Shown: positions 44,536 to 53,590, counted from the first letter of the stretch. The stretch is 64,000 nucleotides of DNA from Planktothrix sp. FACHB-1365 (GCF_014697575.1 NZ_JACJSC010000004.1:62001-126000); one strand, 5' to 3'. A program made the numbers and translations. Notes: generated from the sequence alone by a model not told the origin.

Positions 44536-46785
44536 ATGAATATTAATTTCCGACGATATCGTGAACAACAGGGCATGAGCCAAGAAGAAGTTGCTAGTCG
44601 GCTCGGAATTTCTGTTGATAATGTTAGGCTGGGCGAGAAGTTTCCGGCAAAAGTTTCAATGGGGCTGGCCATGAAATGGTTACAAGTTTTAGGGGTTGAT
44701 CTCGCAACCGCGATGTCAGAAGAAACGCCACCCCTCCCAGGAATTGAACCGGGTTTTCCTTATGCTGAACTTTATCGGAGGCTAAATTTACTGAATCAGT
44801 ATATCTATGAAACTCCACCTTTGGATGAATTTGAATTTCCAACGAATCCGAAGCTACCTCTACCTAATGATGTTTTAACACAAATTCAGGACTATTATCA
44901 AAAACCTAATGTTGTTTTAACCGGAGGATTTGATACGGGAAAATCCCATCTAGCAAATAGTCTTTTAGGAAGTAAAAATTTACCTGAAAGCTATCAGCCT
45001 GCTACAAAACTGATTACAATAATTCGTCATCTTGGGAATCGTCCCCATTGGTTTAATTCCGATGTTTGGATTATTGATGAGGATTTTTGGCTAGATAAAC
45101 ATGATAAACATACAATTGATTTAAAACTCTTAGACAATCGCAAACATTGTGAAAAGCATCGTTTGTATTCTGGCTCCTTCGATATTCTCGAAAAATATGG
45201 CGTACACAAATATGATAATAGTAAAACCGAGATCCCAGGGCATACTGCTATAGTTTATCTTGACTCCCCATTACTAAAAGCTTGCAACTTGATCGATCTC
45301 CCAGGTTATTCTGATCAACCTGATGAAATTTCAAAAGATGTTGACAAAGCTAATAGTGCAACTCAGATTGCAGATATCTTGATCTACACCTCACTTGCAA
45401 AAGGTCATATTAATGGTCAAGATATGGATCGACTTAGAAATTTGCTGGGTTTACTACCTACTCCAGAAAATGAATCTCAAAACTTTCCGACTCTAGGTAA
45501 TCTGTTTATTGTAGCGACACACGCCGATCCAAGTATTTCTAATACTCAGCTTCCTAATATCCTCAATAATGCCTCAGCCAGACTTTATAAAGAACTCAAT
45601 GAAACTAAAATACAGAAGCGCCAGGAGGTAACAAATCGGGAGATTACCCAGGATGATGTGCAAAAGCGATTTTTTACCTTCTGGACAGAAAGACCCGATC
45701 GCTGTCAACGTTTATTTGATGAGTTAACTAAACTACTTACTGAGTATTTTCCTGAATCAATCCAGTGTCGAGTTGATCGAGAAATTAATGCCATCAAAAA
45801 TGATAATAAACAAAAATATGCTGAACAAATTGAGCAATATCAGCAAACTCTTGCTAATATAGAAGAATCTCGAAACCTCCTTAAAGAAGCCGAGGCTAAT
45901 GAACCTGCCCGTCAAAAAGAGATGCAGCAAAAGCGCAATTATGTTAGAAAACGCATCAAGGAGTTAGGCGAAGATACCCAAAAAGCATTTCAGAAGTATG
46001 CAGAATCAATAATCAATGTAAATTCTATTGAGCAAACTATCCGCAAGAGATATAACAACAAGAAGGAAGCGCAAGAATATTTTGCTGGTTATCTGGTAGA
46101 TCTTTTACAAAGTAATTTGGAAAGTTTTGTCAGCGCGAATTCAGAAAAATTAAAAGCTGAAATAGATGATTATTTAGAAGGATACCCAGAGCTTAAACTT
46201 ACCACAAAAGATGGAATAAAAGTCTCTATTCCCTTTGATACAAAAGGAGCTTTTTTAGGTGGAATAGCCGGATTAGGTGCTTATGGTGCTTTAGCAGCTT
46301 GGGCAGCAAGTCTTGGTAATCTTGGTGGCTATATTTTGGTAGCAAAATTAGTCAGTCTTTTGTCAGCACTTGGTATTAGTATTGGTGGTGGAACCGCAGC
46401 AGTAATTTCCTTTATTGCTGTCATCGGTGGCCCGATCGTTCTAGGAATCGCTTTAGCTGCTGGACTCGCTTCTTTAATATTTCGCTTATTTGGGGAAGAT
46501 TGGCAGAGTCGTTTAGCAAAACAAATTGTTAAATACTTTGAAGAACAGGATGTTTGTGGAAAGTTCCTAACAGGAAACAAACAGTATTGGCAAGATACAG
46601 CTACAGCTTTTGAAAAAGGTGCTGAAGCAGTAGAAACTGACTGGAAAGACTATCTTGATCATCAGCGCGAACTCGTTTCTCCTGATACGGACTCCAGAGA
46701 ACGCATTGAGGAAATTATTAAAAAACTGGAGGTACTGCAAAATTTTTTCGCCGACATTCCCTGGACAATACAGGGAGAAAGTTAG
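44536..46785 (+). CDS. XRE helix-turn-helix fused to a dynamin-like GTPase
   Basis: Residues about 5-55 form an XRE-type helix-turn-helix (FRRYREQQGMSQEEVASRLG) but the recognition helix is followed at once by a non-standard sequence. A dynamin-like GTPase follows: G1 GGFDTGKS at 130-137, G3 LIDLPGYSD with Asp254, G4-like VATHADPS around 328 (THAD for TKxD). Residues about 435-520 are coiled coil (YQQTLANIEESRNLLKEAEA). A hydrophobic Gly/Ala-rich stretch at about 573-647 is probably a membrane hairpin or paddle. Bacterial dynamins reshape membranes and some protect against phage; a DNA-binding head is uncommon. The role is inferred. Confidence 0.8.
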   Translation: MNINFRRYREQQGMSQEEVASRLGISVDNVRLGEKFPAKVSMGLAMKWLQVLGVDLATAMSEETPPLPGIEPGFPYAELYRRLNLLNQYIYETPPLDEFEFPTNPKLPLPNDVLTQIQDYYQKPNVVLTGGFDTGKSHLANSLLGSKNLPESYQPATKLITIIRHLGNRPHWFNSDVWIIDEDFWLDKHDKHTIDLKLLDNRKHCEKHRLYSGSFDILEKYGVHKYDNSKTEIPGHTAIVYLDSPLLKACNLIDLPGYSDQPDEISKDVDKANSATQIADILIYTSLAKGHINGQDMDRLRNLLGLLPTPENESQNFPTLGNLFIVATHADPSISNTQLPNILNNASARLYKELNETKIQKRQEVTNREITQDDVQKRFFTFWTERPDRCQRLFDELTKLLTEYFPESIQCRVDREINAIKNDNKQKYAEQIEQYQQTLANIEESRNLLKEAEANEPARQKEMQQKRNYVRKRIKELGEDTQKAFQKYAESIINVNSIEQTIRKRYNNKKEAQEYFAGYLVDLLQSNLESFVSANSEKLKAEIDDYLEGYPELKLTTKDGIKVSIPFDTKGAFLGGIAGLGAYGALAAWAASLGNLGGYILVAKLVSLLSALGISIGGGTAAVISFIAVIGGPIVLGIALAAGLASLIFRLFGEDWQSRLAKQIVKYFEEQDVCGKFLTGNKQYWQDTATAFEKGAEAVETDWKDYLDHQRELVSPDTDSRERIEEIIKKLEVLQNFFADIPWTIQGES

Positions 46786-46878
46786 TTAAAAATTCAAGGA
46801 GTTCTCGTCACAAAAAACAACCAAAATAACAATTGATGAGGTATTATATGAAATCCCATTATGAACGCTACAGATGAT

Positions 46879-46912
46879 CCCCCCCAACCCCCCTTAAAAA
46901 GAGGGGGGAGAT
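46879..46912. repeat. C-run/G-run hairpin repeat
   Basis: CCCCCC (46888-46893) and GGGGGG (46903-46908) with a TTAAAAAGA centre make the common cyanobacterial hairpin. It lies downstream of the dynamin-like gene and may act as a terminator. Confidence 0.7.
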
Positions 46913-47061
46913 GTGTAGCCAACATTTAAAGATTTCATATTAGATATTAGCGATCGCCCTTAATTTTCCGAAGTGCGATCGCTTTTCTTTTCCCTTCTAA
47001 AAATACTCCGTCAAATTCTCAAATTCTCCAACACTTCCCACAACTTTTCCCTGTAACTGAG

Positions 47062-47277
47062 CTATCCATTCCATGAATTTCGTTCGTGATTCACATATTC
47101 TTGAGCATCAATCCCATGCCAAATTTCCTCACCCAATCCTTCTAATTCTAAAATACTACGCTTAGGTTTAGGCTGAAATCGATGGCGAACATATACTAAT
47201 AATTCAGAAATGAGTCGCAGTTGCTCATCTGGTGAAAGTCTTAGAACCTCAGTCAATACTGTGTTGTAAGTAGACAT
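47062..47277 (-). CDS. Orphan antitoxin-like protein
   Basis: The 71-residue protein has an N-terminal helix (VLRLSPDEQLRLISELLVYV) and a C-terminus (LELEGLGEEIWHGIDAQEYV, HERNSWNG) characteristic of small cyanobacterial antitoxins paired with PIN toxins, where the final NSW-G directly precedes the toxin start. Downstream (46913-47061) there is no toxin gene, so the partner is lost or elsewhere. Confidence 0.65.
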   Translation of the reverse strand: MSTYNTVLTEVLRLSPDEQLRLISELLVYVRHRFQPKPKRSILELEGLGEEIWHGIDAQEYVNHERNSWNG

Positions 47278-47396
47278 AAATTCTTGATTAAGATTTTGGG
47301 GTTGGTTGTTATTATAGCAATTTAAGATATAGGGAAATGCGATCGCCTCTCATTTTCTGATCAGGTAGGGATAAATAATATTACTATCTAGTAACA

Positions 47397-47657
47397 TTAT
47401 TTATCCCTACTTGGAAGTGGACGATCTTGACGTAACTCTCGCTGCCATTTCATCGGATCGCTAATATCAGCACAGACATTACTTGCTGCAATTTTTTCTA
47501 ATATTTCAACTGTTTTTTGGCGGCGAAACTCAGCACTTAGACTTGATCGATCTGCTTGTAAAGTAACGTAAACTCTGACAGGGCGATCGCTCTGTTTGGG
47601 AACCTCCCGCGTCCATTCTAAAATGTTTCCCTTCAATATAGTATATATTCTCTGCAT
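47397..47657 (-). CDS. Antitoxin-like or conserved hypothetical protein
   Basis: Start taken at ATG 47657 (MQRIYTILKGNILEWTREVP); an in-frame TTG at 47669 is weaker. The 86-residue product ends in a basic and acidic mix (KWQRELRQDRPLPSRDK). The N-terminal strand-rich part suggests an AbrB- or MazE-like binding fold, but I cannot assign a family. No toxin gene is adjacent. Confidence 0.45.
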   Translation of the reverse strand: MQRIYTILKGNILEWTREVPKQSDRPVRVYVTLQADRSSLSAEFRRQKTVEILEKIAASNVCADISDPMKWQRELRQDRPLPSRDK

Positions 47658-47710
47658 ACCATCTCTCAACTATTTTTTTACTATTCTAACCCTTGAATGA
47701 CTGTTTCGTC

Positions 47711-47795
47711 CCTTTCTTCCCCAAACGGCGATCGCACTCTTATCTTGTCCAAAATGTGATCGCACATTTCTATCTTCTCCAAAATGCGATCGCAC
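47711..47795. repeat. Degenerate 30-bp tandem repeat ending in HIP1-like GATCGCAC
   Basis: TATCTTGTCCAAAATGTGAT and TATCTTCTCCAAAATGCGAT start at 47741 and 47771, each ending in CGCAC, with a worn copy before them. Confidence 0.7.
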
Positions 47796-47854
47796 CAATA
47801 ACTAAGCAAAAGTATGTTAATATTTAGGGGGTATAAATCACAAGATTTAACTCC

Positions 47855-48172
47855 ATGACTCAATCACTACCAAAAAAAAGCCCACCTCGCGGCAGAATAT
47901 TCCCAGAACATACATTATCGCCCGAAGCACTAGCTCGACGCAAAGCTGAACGCGAAGTATTTCATAAGCGTTGTCGAGCAATTTTTGAGCAAGTTCGCCC
48001 CGCTCTCATGGCAGAACACTATGGCTGGTATATTGCAATTGAACCTGACAGCGGCGATTATTTCATTAACCAAGATCAAGAAGTAGCTAGTCAAGAAGCA
48101 CGTCATAAACACCCTGATGCCGTACACTGTATGTTTTGCTTAAATGAAAGTGGAGCTACTGGCAAAATATGA
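47855..48172 (+). CDS. Small cyanobacterial protein paired with a retropepsin-like gene
   Basis: The 105-residue protein is basic and Pro/Arg-rich at the start (SLPKKSPPRGRIFPEHTLSP) with a helical middle (RRKAEREVFHKRCRAIF) and a C-terminal YGWYIAIEPDSGDYFINQDQ segment. I recall such proteins only as hypothetical, commonly next to a small aspartyl protease gene as here. Its stop overlaps the next start by 4 bases (ATGA). Confidence 0.7.
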   Translation: MTQSLPKKSPPRGRIFPEHTLSPEALARRKAEREVFHKRCRAIFEQVRPALMAEHYGWYIAIEPDSGDYFINQDQEVASQEARHKHPDAVHCMFCLNESGATGKI

Positions 48173-48531
48173 TTCAGGGTACTTTTGGAAGTAGGGGTGA
48201 ACTGTTTTTTGAAATTGATTTGATTGCTGCTGATGGCTTAAATCTAACTGTGGAGGCAATGCTAGATACGGGATTTACAGAATTTCTGGCAATTAATAAA
48301 CAAGATTTAGAGGGTCTGGATTGGCAATTTGTCCGGCAAAATGAAATGATCACAGCACAAGGAGAAAGCACTTTTGATGTTTATGCTGGCAAAATACTAT
48401 TAGGTGAACAAGAATTCGATATCCCAGTTTTTGCAGGTGATGAGATTCCCGAAGTTTTACTCGGTTCGAGATGGTTAACAATCTTGCCGTTAGCGGTGAA
48501 TTTTTTGGCTGGAGTTCTCACATTGGGGTAA
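48169..48531 (+). CDS. Retropepsin-like (clan AA) aspartic protease
   Basis: The 120-residue protein has the single catalytic motif AMLDTGFTEFLAINKQD (DTG, residue about 33), then a flap-like segment and EVLLGSRWLTILPLAVNF, the hydrophobic-hydrophobic-Gly end motif. The length and single DTG indicate a homodimer, as in retroviral protease. It is translationally coupled to the upstream small gene, which could be its substrate or regulator. Confidence 0.82.
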   Translation: MIQGTFGSRGELFFEIDLIAADGLNLTVEAMLDTGFTEFLAINKQDLEGLDWQFVRQNEMITAQGESTFDVYAGKILLGEQEFDIPVFAGDEIPEVLLGSRWLTILPLAVNFLAGVLTLG

Positions 48532-48557
48532 TAACTGATTCTGTCAATAATACGCAG

Positions 48558-48689
48558 TTAAGAAGCCTCAAAAATTCTCCCATCCCATTCTACTCTAATT
48601 TGCAACTGAAATTCTAAAGCATCGACACGATAGGGCAAAAAACCGCGCCATCTCTTTATAAAAGTATGAGTATCAAATAATAATTTCAT
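48558..48689 (-). pseudogene. Truncated VapC-type PIN toxin remnant
   Basis: The 43-codon frame starts MKLLFDTHTFI, exactly a VapC start, and overlaps the antitoxin stop by 4 bases (ATGA), but then reads KRWRGFLPYRVDALEFQLQI and ends. All later PIN acidic residues are missing. It looks like an internal deletion, possibly fused to the tail of another protein. Confidence 0.75.
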
Positions 48690-48928
48690 CCACCTGCTGT
48701 CCAAAATTCTTCGGGTAATGGTGCATCAAAATCATTACTTGTCCATATTTCTCCCTGGTGTAGTCCGGCTATTCGAGGTACATTTTGTTGGGAAATAGGA
48801 ACTAGACGAGCCAAAGGGTTATTACCATCTGTCAGTAAAATCTCTGTCCCTTCATCAACCAGGTGTAATAATTCTTGCACACTCATTTGTGCGGCACTAA
48901 TATCTACTGTTTTTTGAACTGTGGTCAT
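48686..48928 (-). CDS. Phd/YefM-like antitoxin whose toxin is truncated
   Basis: The 80-residue protein (VDISAAQMSVQELLHLVDEG, TEILLTDGNNPLARLVPISQ) is a Phd-fold antitoxin with a C-terminal DFDAPLPEEFW toxin-binding tail. It is intact, yet its partner gene at 48558-48689 is cut short, so it may persist as an anti-addiction protein. Confidence 0.85.
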   Translation of the reverse strand: MTTVQKTVDISAAQMSVQELLHLVDEGTEILLTDGNNPLARLVPISQQNVPRIAGLHQGEIWTSNDFDAPLPEEFWTAGG

Positions 48929-48964
48929 ATTAAGTCACCATATTGTTACTATTATATCTCAATT

Positions 48965-49153
48965 GTAGTAAGCCCTTTAGGGCTAGGAGGCGTGAACGCC
49001 TTACTACTTTTTAATATTTTCGTTCCTGTAGTAAGCCCTTTAGGGCTAGGAGGCGTGAACGCCTCACTACTTTTTAATATTTTCGTTCCTGTAGTAAGCC
49101 CTTTAGGGCTAGGAGGCGTGAACGCCTCACTACTTTTTAATATTTTCGTTCCT
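48965..49153. repeat. Three tandem copies of a 63-bp repeat
   Basis: Copies start at 48965, 49028 and 49091 and are almost identical. Each contains AGCCC-TTTA-GGGCT and AGGCG-TGAA-CGCCT hairpins and ends TTTTTAATATTTTCGTTCCT. The last 17 bases of the final copy are the sdhA 3' coding end. Confidence 0.95.
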
Positions 49154-50864
49154 GGGGTTCAAATAACGTTATTTTAACGGGACGATATGCTAAATCAATA
49201 CCCGCAGGGGAATAATACGCTAAGGTATGTTTCAGGAACTGTTCATCATTGCGTTGAGGATAATCTTCTCGACTGTGAGCCCCTCGGCTTTCTTGACGGT
49301 TTAAGGCTGACGTTAAAATCAGATTTCCTACTATCATTAAACTTCTTAATTCCAAGGCTTCAATTAATTCTGTATTCCAACATTTGCCTTTATCATCTAA
49401 ATAAATCTGTTGATAACGATTTTGTAACTCTTGAATTTGACTTAACCCTTCTCGCATCACACTATCATTTCTAAACACACCACAATGAGTGGTCATAGCA
49501 TCTTGAAAGTCTTGGCGGAGTTGACTAATTCGGCAGTCTCCTGATTGATCTAATAATGATTGTAATTGTTGTTGAGCTTCTTTCAAATAAAGCTGTTCAT
49601 CAACAGTCGGTAACTTCCGATTTTGCACAAATTCAGCAATAGCCGCCCCCGTTCTTTTGCCATAAACCACACATTCTAATAAGGAATTACTGCCTAAACG
49701 ATTTGCCCCATGTACCGATACACAAGCCGCTTCTCCCGCCGCAAATAATCCATCCACTAAACTATCTGCACTGCTTAAAACTTGCCCATTAATATTAGTC
49801 GGAATTCCCCCCATAGAATAGTGAACTGTTGGACGGACAGGCATGGGTTCAACCACCGCATCAATGCCTAATAAACGGTGAGCTTCTTCCCAACAAAAAG
49901 GAATGCGACTCATGATTTTTTCCCGTCCTAAATGTCGCAAATCCAAATAAATATAAGGCCCCCCAGAACTGCCATCGGGGTTAATTCCTCGTCCGGCGCG
50001 AATTTCTAAAGTAATAGCGCGAGACGTAATATCTCTGGGTGCTAATTCCATGCGACTTGGGGCATAAGTCGCCATAAATCGTTCCCCATTACTATTAATT
50101 AAATAAGCCCCTTCTCCCCGTACCGCTTCAGAAATTAATACCCCTACCGGATATAAACCTGTGGGATGAAACTGTACAAACTCCATATCTTCCAAGGGAA
50201 CTCCCGCCATCGCCGACATCGCCAACCCGTCCCCTGTTGAGGCGTAGTCATTGGAGGTGGTATTAAACGCCCGACCATAGCCCCCCGTTGCGAACATGAC
50301 CGCCTTCGCGCGAACAACGGTTAACTGTCCGTCATTGATACGGAACATGACAACGCCCTTGGCCTGTCCCTCTTCCAATATCAACCGCATGACGTACCAT
50401 TCATCATAGATATGAACGCCATAGCGTCTGAGGTTATTCACCAGTTCGTGTAAAATCGCATGGCCAGTTTTATCGGCGGCGTAGCAGGTGCGGTTGTGGG
50501 AATGTCCACCAAAGGCGCGTTGAGCAATACGGCCATCGGGAAGGCGAGAAAATAAGACTCCCAAATGTTCTAAATCAATAATGACATCCGGGGCTTCTTT
50601 GGCTAAAATTTCCACCGCATCTTGGTCAGCGAGATAGTCTGAACCCTTGACCGTATCGAAAGCATGGGCTTCCCAACTATCGCTTTCATCGATATTTTTT
50701 AATGTAGCGGCGATACCCCCTTGGGCTGCGACGGAATGGGAACGAATGGGGTGAGTTTTCGCAACAACGGCTATATTTAAACTGGGGTTAGTGCGGGCAA
50801 TTTCTACCGCCGCCCGACAGCCAGCCAACCCGCCCCCAACAATAATCACATCATGTTCTAGCAT
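49137..50864 (-). CDS. sdhA: Succinate dehydrogenase/fumarate reductase flavoprotein subunit
   Basis: The enzyme oxidises succinate and passes electrons to the plastoquinone pool. The 575-residue protein starts [20 protein letters not shown] (FAD), has the covalent FAD region [14 protein letters not shown], the substrate region RCYAAD-like [18 protein letters not shown], the active-site Arg region around [13 protein letters not shown] and [14 protein letters not shown], and the C-terminal [20 protein letters not shown] with [10 protein letters not shown]. The last residues QERKY lie in the 63-bp repeat. No sdhB is adjacent; in cyanobacteria it is often elsewhere. Confidence 0.96.
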   Translation of the reverse strand: MLEHDVIIVGGGLAGCRAAVEIARTNPSLNIAVVAKTHPIRSHSVAAQGGIAATLKNIDESDSWEAHAFDTVKGSDYLADQDAVEILAKEAPDVIIDLEHLGVLFSRLPDGRIAQRAFGGHSHNRTCYAADKTGHAILHELVNNLRRYGVHIYDEWYVMRLILEEGQAKGVVMFRINDGQLTVVRAKAVMFATGGYGRAFNTTSNDYASTGDGLAMSAMAGVPLEDMEFVQFHPTGLYPVGVLISEAVRGEGAYLINSNGERFMATYAPSRMELAPRDITSRAITLEIRAGRGINPDGSSGGPYIYLDLRHLGREKIMSRIPFCWEEAHRLLGIDAVVEPMPVRPTVHYSMGGIPTNINGQVLSSADSLVDGLFAAGEAACVSVHGANRLGSNSLLECVVYGKRTGAAIAEFVQNRKLPTVDEQLYLKEAQQQLQSLLDQSGDCRISQLRQDFQDAMTTHCGVFRNDSVMREGLSQIQELQNRYQQIYLDDKGKCWNTELIEALELRSLMIVGNLILTSALNRQESRGAHSREDYPQRNDEQFLKHTLAYYSPAGIDLAYRPVKITLFEPQERKY

Positions 50865-50873
50865 CTTAATCAG

Positions 50874-50942
50874 TTATCAGTTGTCAGTTATCAGTTATCA
50901 GTTATTAGTTATTAGTTATCAGCTATTAGTTATTAGTTATAG
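50874..50942. repeat. Heptamer tandem repeat (AGTTATC/AGTTATT type)
   Basis: About nine units of AGTTATC or close variants run between the sdhA start and a GGGTGGGG/CCCCGCCC hairpin at 50951-50969. STRR class. Confidence 0.9.
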
Positions 50943-51044
50943 GTCTGTAAGGGTGGGGGAACCCCGCCCCTACTGGTATAGCTCTTACACTGATAACTGA
51001 TTACTGTATGAGTTGAATTTATTCTAACTCGCCACTGGCACCGT

Positions 51045-51335
51045 TTAAGAACTGGGAAGTTCAGCGCGGCTCGGTTCGTCTTCAATGGATGGGTCTACAG
51101 ATAGAATTTCGATATGGTTAAATAAAGTGGTGACAAATGCAAAGAGTAAGAAAGGTAAAGACAGCACAACAATTAAGCCCACCGTTGCTAACGCATAAAT
51201 TTGACGGGTTGTACTCCACAGTGCTAATGAAGTCGCTAAGGCGATAAAGATGACAATTAGCCAGACGATAATTTGGCTATAGATATCGCCATAGGTAAGT
51301 GTGCATCGAATACGATACTTTTTCAGATCTTGCAT
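51045..51335 (-). CDS. Small two-helix membrane protein of unknown function
   Basis: The 96-residue protein has two membrane helices (QIIVWLIVIFIALATSLALW at about 21-41 and LATVGLIVVLSLPFLLFAFV at about 49-69) with an acidic C-terminal tail. The N-terminus is basic. I do not recognise a family. It might be part of a membrane complex such as that of the neighbouring sdhA, but nothing shows it. Confidence 0.65.
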   Translation of the reverse strand: MQDLKKYRIRCTLTYGDIYSQIIVWLIVIFIALATSLALWSTTRQIYALATVGLIVVLSLPFLLFAFVTTLFNHIEILSVDPSIEDEPSRAELPSS

Positions 51336-51730
51336 TGGCCCTCTCTCGTAATATTCCTTTAAACTTCTAGGTTAAAGGGTTGATTCAATTTTGGAAAAAT
51401 TTTAAACATTTTAATAAGAGTTGTAATTTAACTTTACGTTTGGTCATACTTCAGCAGGCTGCAAACCGGATAAAACTCTCAATTGTTGATTTTTTCAGGA
51501 ATTCTTAACATTGATTGTTCAGCATTAACCCTCTTAGGGAATAGCTATAGCGCTACGCATTACGGTTAGGACATTTTTAAACTCTAAAACCCTTTCACTT
51601 CTTACTGTTCCCTGTTCCCTGTTCCCTGTTCCCTCGCGCGTAGCGCTATAAAAGCGATTTGAGAGACTCTTCCGCACCCTAAACCTGTCTTTTATCTCCT
51701 TTCTCCAAAATCAGGGAAGGGGTGAATACT
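51336..51730. other. Intergenic region with a repeat cassette
   Basis: Apart from the inverted-repeat cassette at 51546-51650, I find no gene or clear regulatory site in these roughly 390 bases. Confidence 0.5.
51546..51650. repeat. Heptamer tract enclosed by a 13-bp inverted repeat
   Basis: TATAGCGCTACGC (51546-51558) is the exact reverse complement of GCGTAGCGCTATA (51638-51650). Between them lie four TGTTCCC heptamers (51606-51634). This looks like a small MITE-like unit. Confidence 0.8.
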
Positions 51731-52984
51731 CTAATCATCTGACCTAAAAAATAATAAATTTGGTAATGCTAACCCCACCGGAATTCCTAATGTCATTAAT
51801 AAGGCGGTTCCAGCCATCACTATCGTATTAGCAATTAAAGAAATATCGGAATTGATACCTAATTTCATCATTAAAATTAAACCACTTCCGGCTCGAAACA
51901 TAAAAATTCCAGGGATCATTCCAACAACTGCCCCAAATGCAATAGCCGCCGAAGGCACTTTAAATCGTCGAGAAAAATAAACCGTCATTAATCCCACAAC
52001 CATTGAAGCCAAAAGATTTCCCCAAATAATTCCTAACCCGATATAAATCGAAAAAAATCGCATTCCATAACCGACCATTCCACAAAGAATACAAACCCAA
52101 AGAATTCCTTTAGGAACATTAAATAAAATCGCAAATCCAGCCGCCACAAATCCAGCAAATAAAATATTTTCCGGCTGTAATATAGGGGGTTTTGTCGAAT
52201 TAACAGCAACAGAAATATCCATAATACTTCCTGATAATAATAAACCAAATAAAATAGCAATCAACATTACTAAACTAAAATTTAATCGAGCAATTCCTGT
52301 AATTTGATGGTTATAAACCATATCTAAAACTGCATTAATTAAATGAACTCCGGGGACTAACATCATGGAGGGAACTAATAAACAGGGTTCTGGCGTTGTT
52401 GTCCAACCGAGTTTAATTCCAATTGCACTGATACAACCTCCCAAAAAAGCTGCAAAAAAGGCAATAATAAACCCATTAAACTTATGTTTTGCTAATTGTT
52501 GTCTTAAGATTAGTCCCAGGGCTGTTGCTAAACTCACAATCAAAAAAGTAGACCAATCTCCATGAAAAATTTTAGCCAAACTTCCCCCCGCAATTCCTAA
52601 CATTAAAACTAAAAACCATTGCGGATAATGATGAGGAGCATAGTGATTAATTAGTTCTAACTCATCTGTAACTTCTTCTAAAGTTTTATGTCCTTGTTGA
52701 ATATCATCGACTAAGCGCATTACTTGAGTCATGACCATCATATTAATTTTCATCGCCGGAATGGGGGTACTAATGCGCGAATAAAATTGATTATGAATTT
52801 TGGTTGTTAAGGTGATAGCTTCATAAGATACTAATAACCGGGCTTCAATTCCTAAACTATCTGCTAATTGACCAGTTACCCGATGAACTCGTTCTGTTGC
52901 AGCACTATTTTGTAGAAGAAGTCGGGCGGTAAGTAGAACCAGGTGAAACTTTTGATCAATCTCTTGGAGGACTGTTGGCGTCAT
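51731..52984 (-). CDS. ThrE-family threonine/serine exporter
   Basis: The 417-residue membrane protein has the DUF1212 N-terminal part (LLLQNSAATERVHRVTGQLA, LGIEARLLVSYEAITLT, MRLVDDIQQGHKTLEEV) and the DUF3815 C-terminal helices (AIAFGAVVGMIPGIFMFRAG). Both halves of ThrE are in one chain, about ten helices in all. It should export small amino acids across the cytoplasmic membrane. It is divergent from the pentapeptide gene. Confidence 0.9.
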   Translation of the reverse strand: MTPTVLQEIDQKFHLVLLTARLLLQNSAATERVHRVTGQLADSLGIEARLLVSYEAITLTTKIHNQFYSRISTPIPAMKINMMVMTQVMRLVDDIQQGHKTLEEVTDELELINHYAPHHYPQWFLVLMLGIAGGSLAKIFHGDWSTFLIVSLATALGLILRQQLAKHKFNGFIIAFFAAFLGGCISAIGIKLGWTTTPEPCLLVPSMMLVPGVHLINAVLDMVYNHQITGIARLNFSLVMLIAILFGLLLSGSIMDISVAVNSTKPPILQPENILFAGFVAAGFAILFNVPKGILWVCILCGMVGYGMRFFSIYIGLGIIWGNLLASMVVGLMTVYFSRRFKVPSAAIAFGAVVGMIPGIFMFRAGSGLILMMKLGINSDISLIANTIVMAGTALLMTLGIPVGLALPNLLFFRSDD

Positions 52985-53026
52985 CTGGGTTTTTTCCTTA
53001 AACGGACATCTGATGCTATTAATAGT

Positions 53027-53590
53027 ATGGGATTTAGGCTTAATTTTATGGATAGTTGGGAATTAGTACAACGAAAAGCCACAGGGGAATGGAATTTTAA
53101 AGAGGTGGATTTAAGAGGCGCTGATTTACAAAGTTTGGATCTCAGTAAATTAGTCTTTATTGGGGCCGACTTAAGTGGGGCAAATCTCAAGGGCGCGAAT
53201 TTGAGTCGTTCTTCCTTACGCGGTGCTAACTTAATGGGGGCTAATTTAAGTTATACAATTTTAGAACAAGCTAGTTTATATGGGGTACAAATGATGGGGG
53301 CAAACCTCTCCCATGCAAACTTGAATGGAGCCAATTTAACCCACGCTAATTTAAGCTATACTAATCTTTATCAAGCTAATTTAAGTGCTGCCAACCTTTA
53401 CGGGTGTAATTTAGAAAATGCTTGGTTAGTGGGGGCTGATTTACGAGATACGGATTTAGAAAAAGCTAATTTTAAAGCCGTTAATTTAACCGATGCTAAT
53501 TTAACGGATTCTATTGGATTTAATCAAAGCGATGCCATCATTTGTAATACGATTATGCCCAATGGTGAATTGATGTTATCCCGGCTCTAA
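53027..53590 (+). CDS. Pentapeptide repeat protein
   Basis: From about residue 26 the protein is made of A(D/N)LXX repeats: LRGADLQSLDLSKLVF, GADLSGANLKGANL, NLSYTNLYQANLSAANL, giving a right-handed beta-helix of about 6-7 turns. Start 53027 or ATG 53048 (MDSWELVQRKATG) are both possible; upstream codons overlap the ThrE gene and are less likely. Roles in the family range from DNA mimicry to scaffolding; none can be assigned here. Its 3' end overlaps the convergent S4 gene by 15 bases. Confidence 0.9.
   Translation: MGFRLNFMDSWELVQRKATGEWNFKEVDLRGADLQSLDLSKLVFIGADLSGANLKGANLSRSSLRGANLMGANLSYTILEQASLYGVQMMGANLSHANLNGANLTHANLSYTNLYQANLSAANLYGCNLENAWLVGADLRDTDLEKANFKAVNLTDANLTDSIGFNQSDAIICNTIMPNGELMLSRL

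Noticed and set aside
47681-47863. 60-codon minus-strand frame
   Set aside because: It is a translation of the HIP1-rich 30-bp repeats.
48965-49153. Possible CRISPR array
   Set aside because: The units are directly adjacent without variable spacers and contain the sdhA end; no cas genes occur in the window. The heptamer tracts were rejected as CRISPR for the same reason.
48875-49177. 100-codon plus-strand frame with three identical peptide repeats
   Set aside because: It simply translates the 63-bp DNA repeat and the divergent gene ends; no start signal.
50791-51000. 69-codon plus-strand frame
   Set aside because: It translates the AGTTATC heptamer tract and antisense sdhA; artefact.
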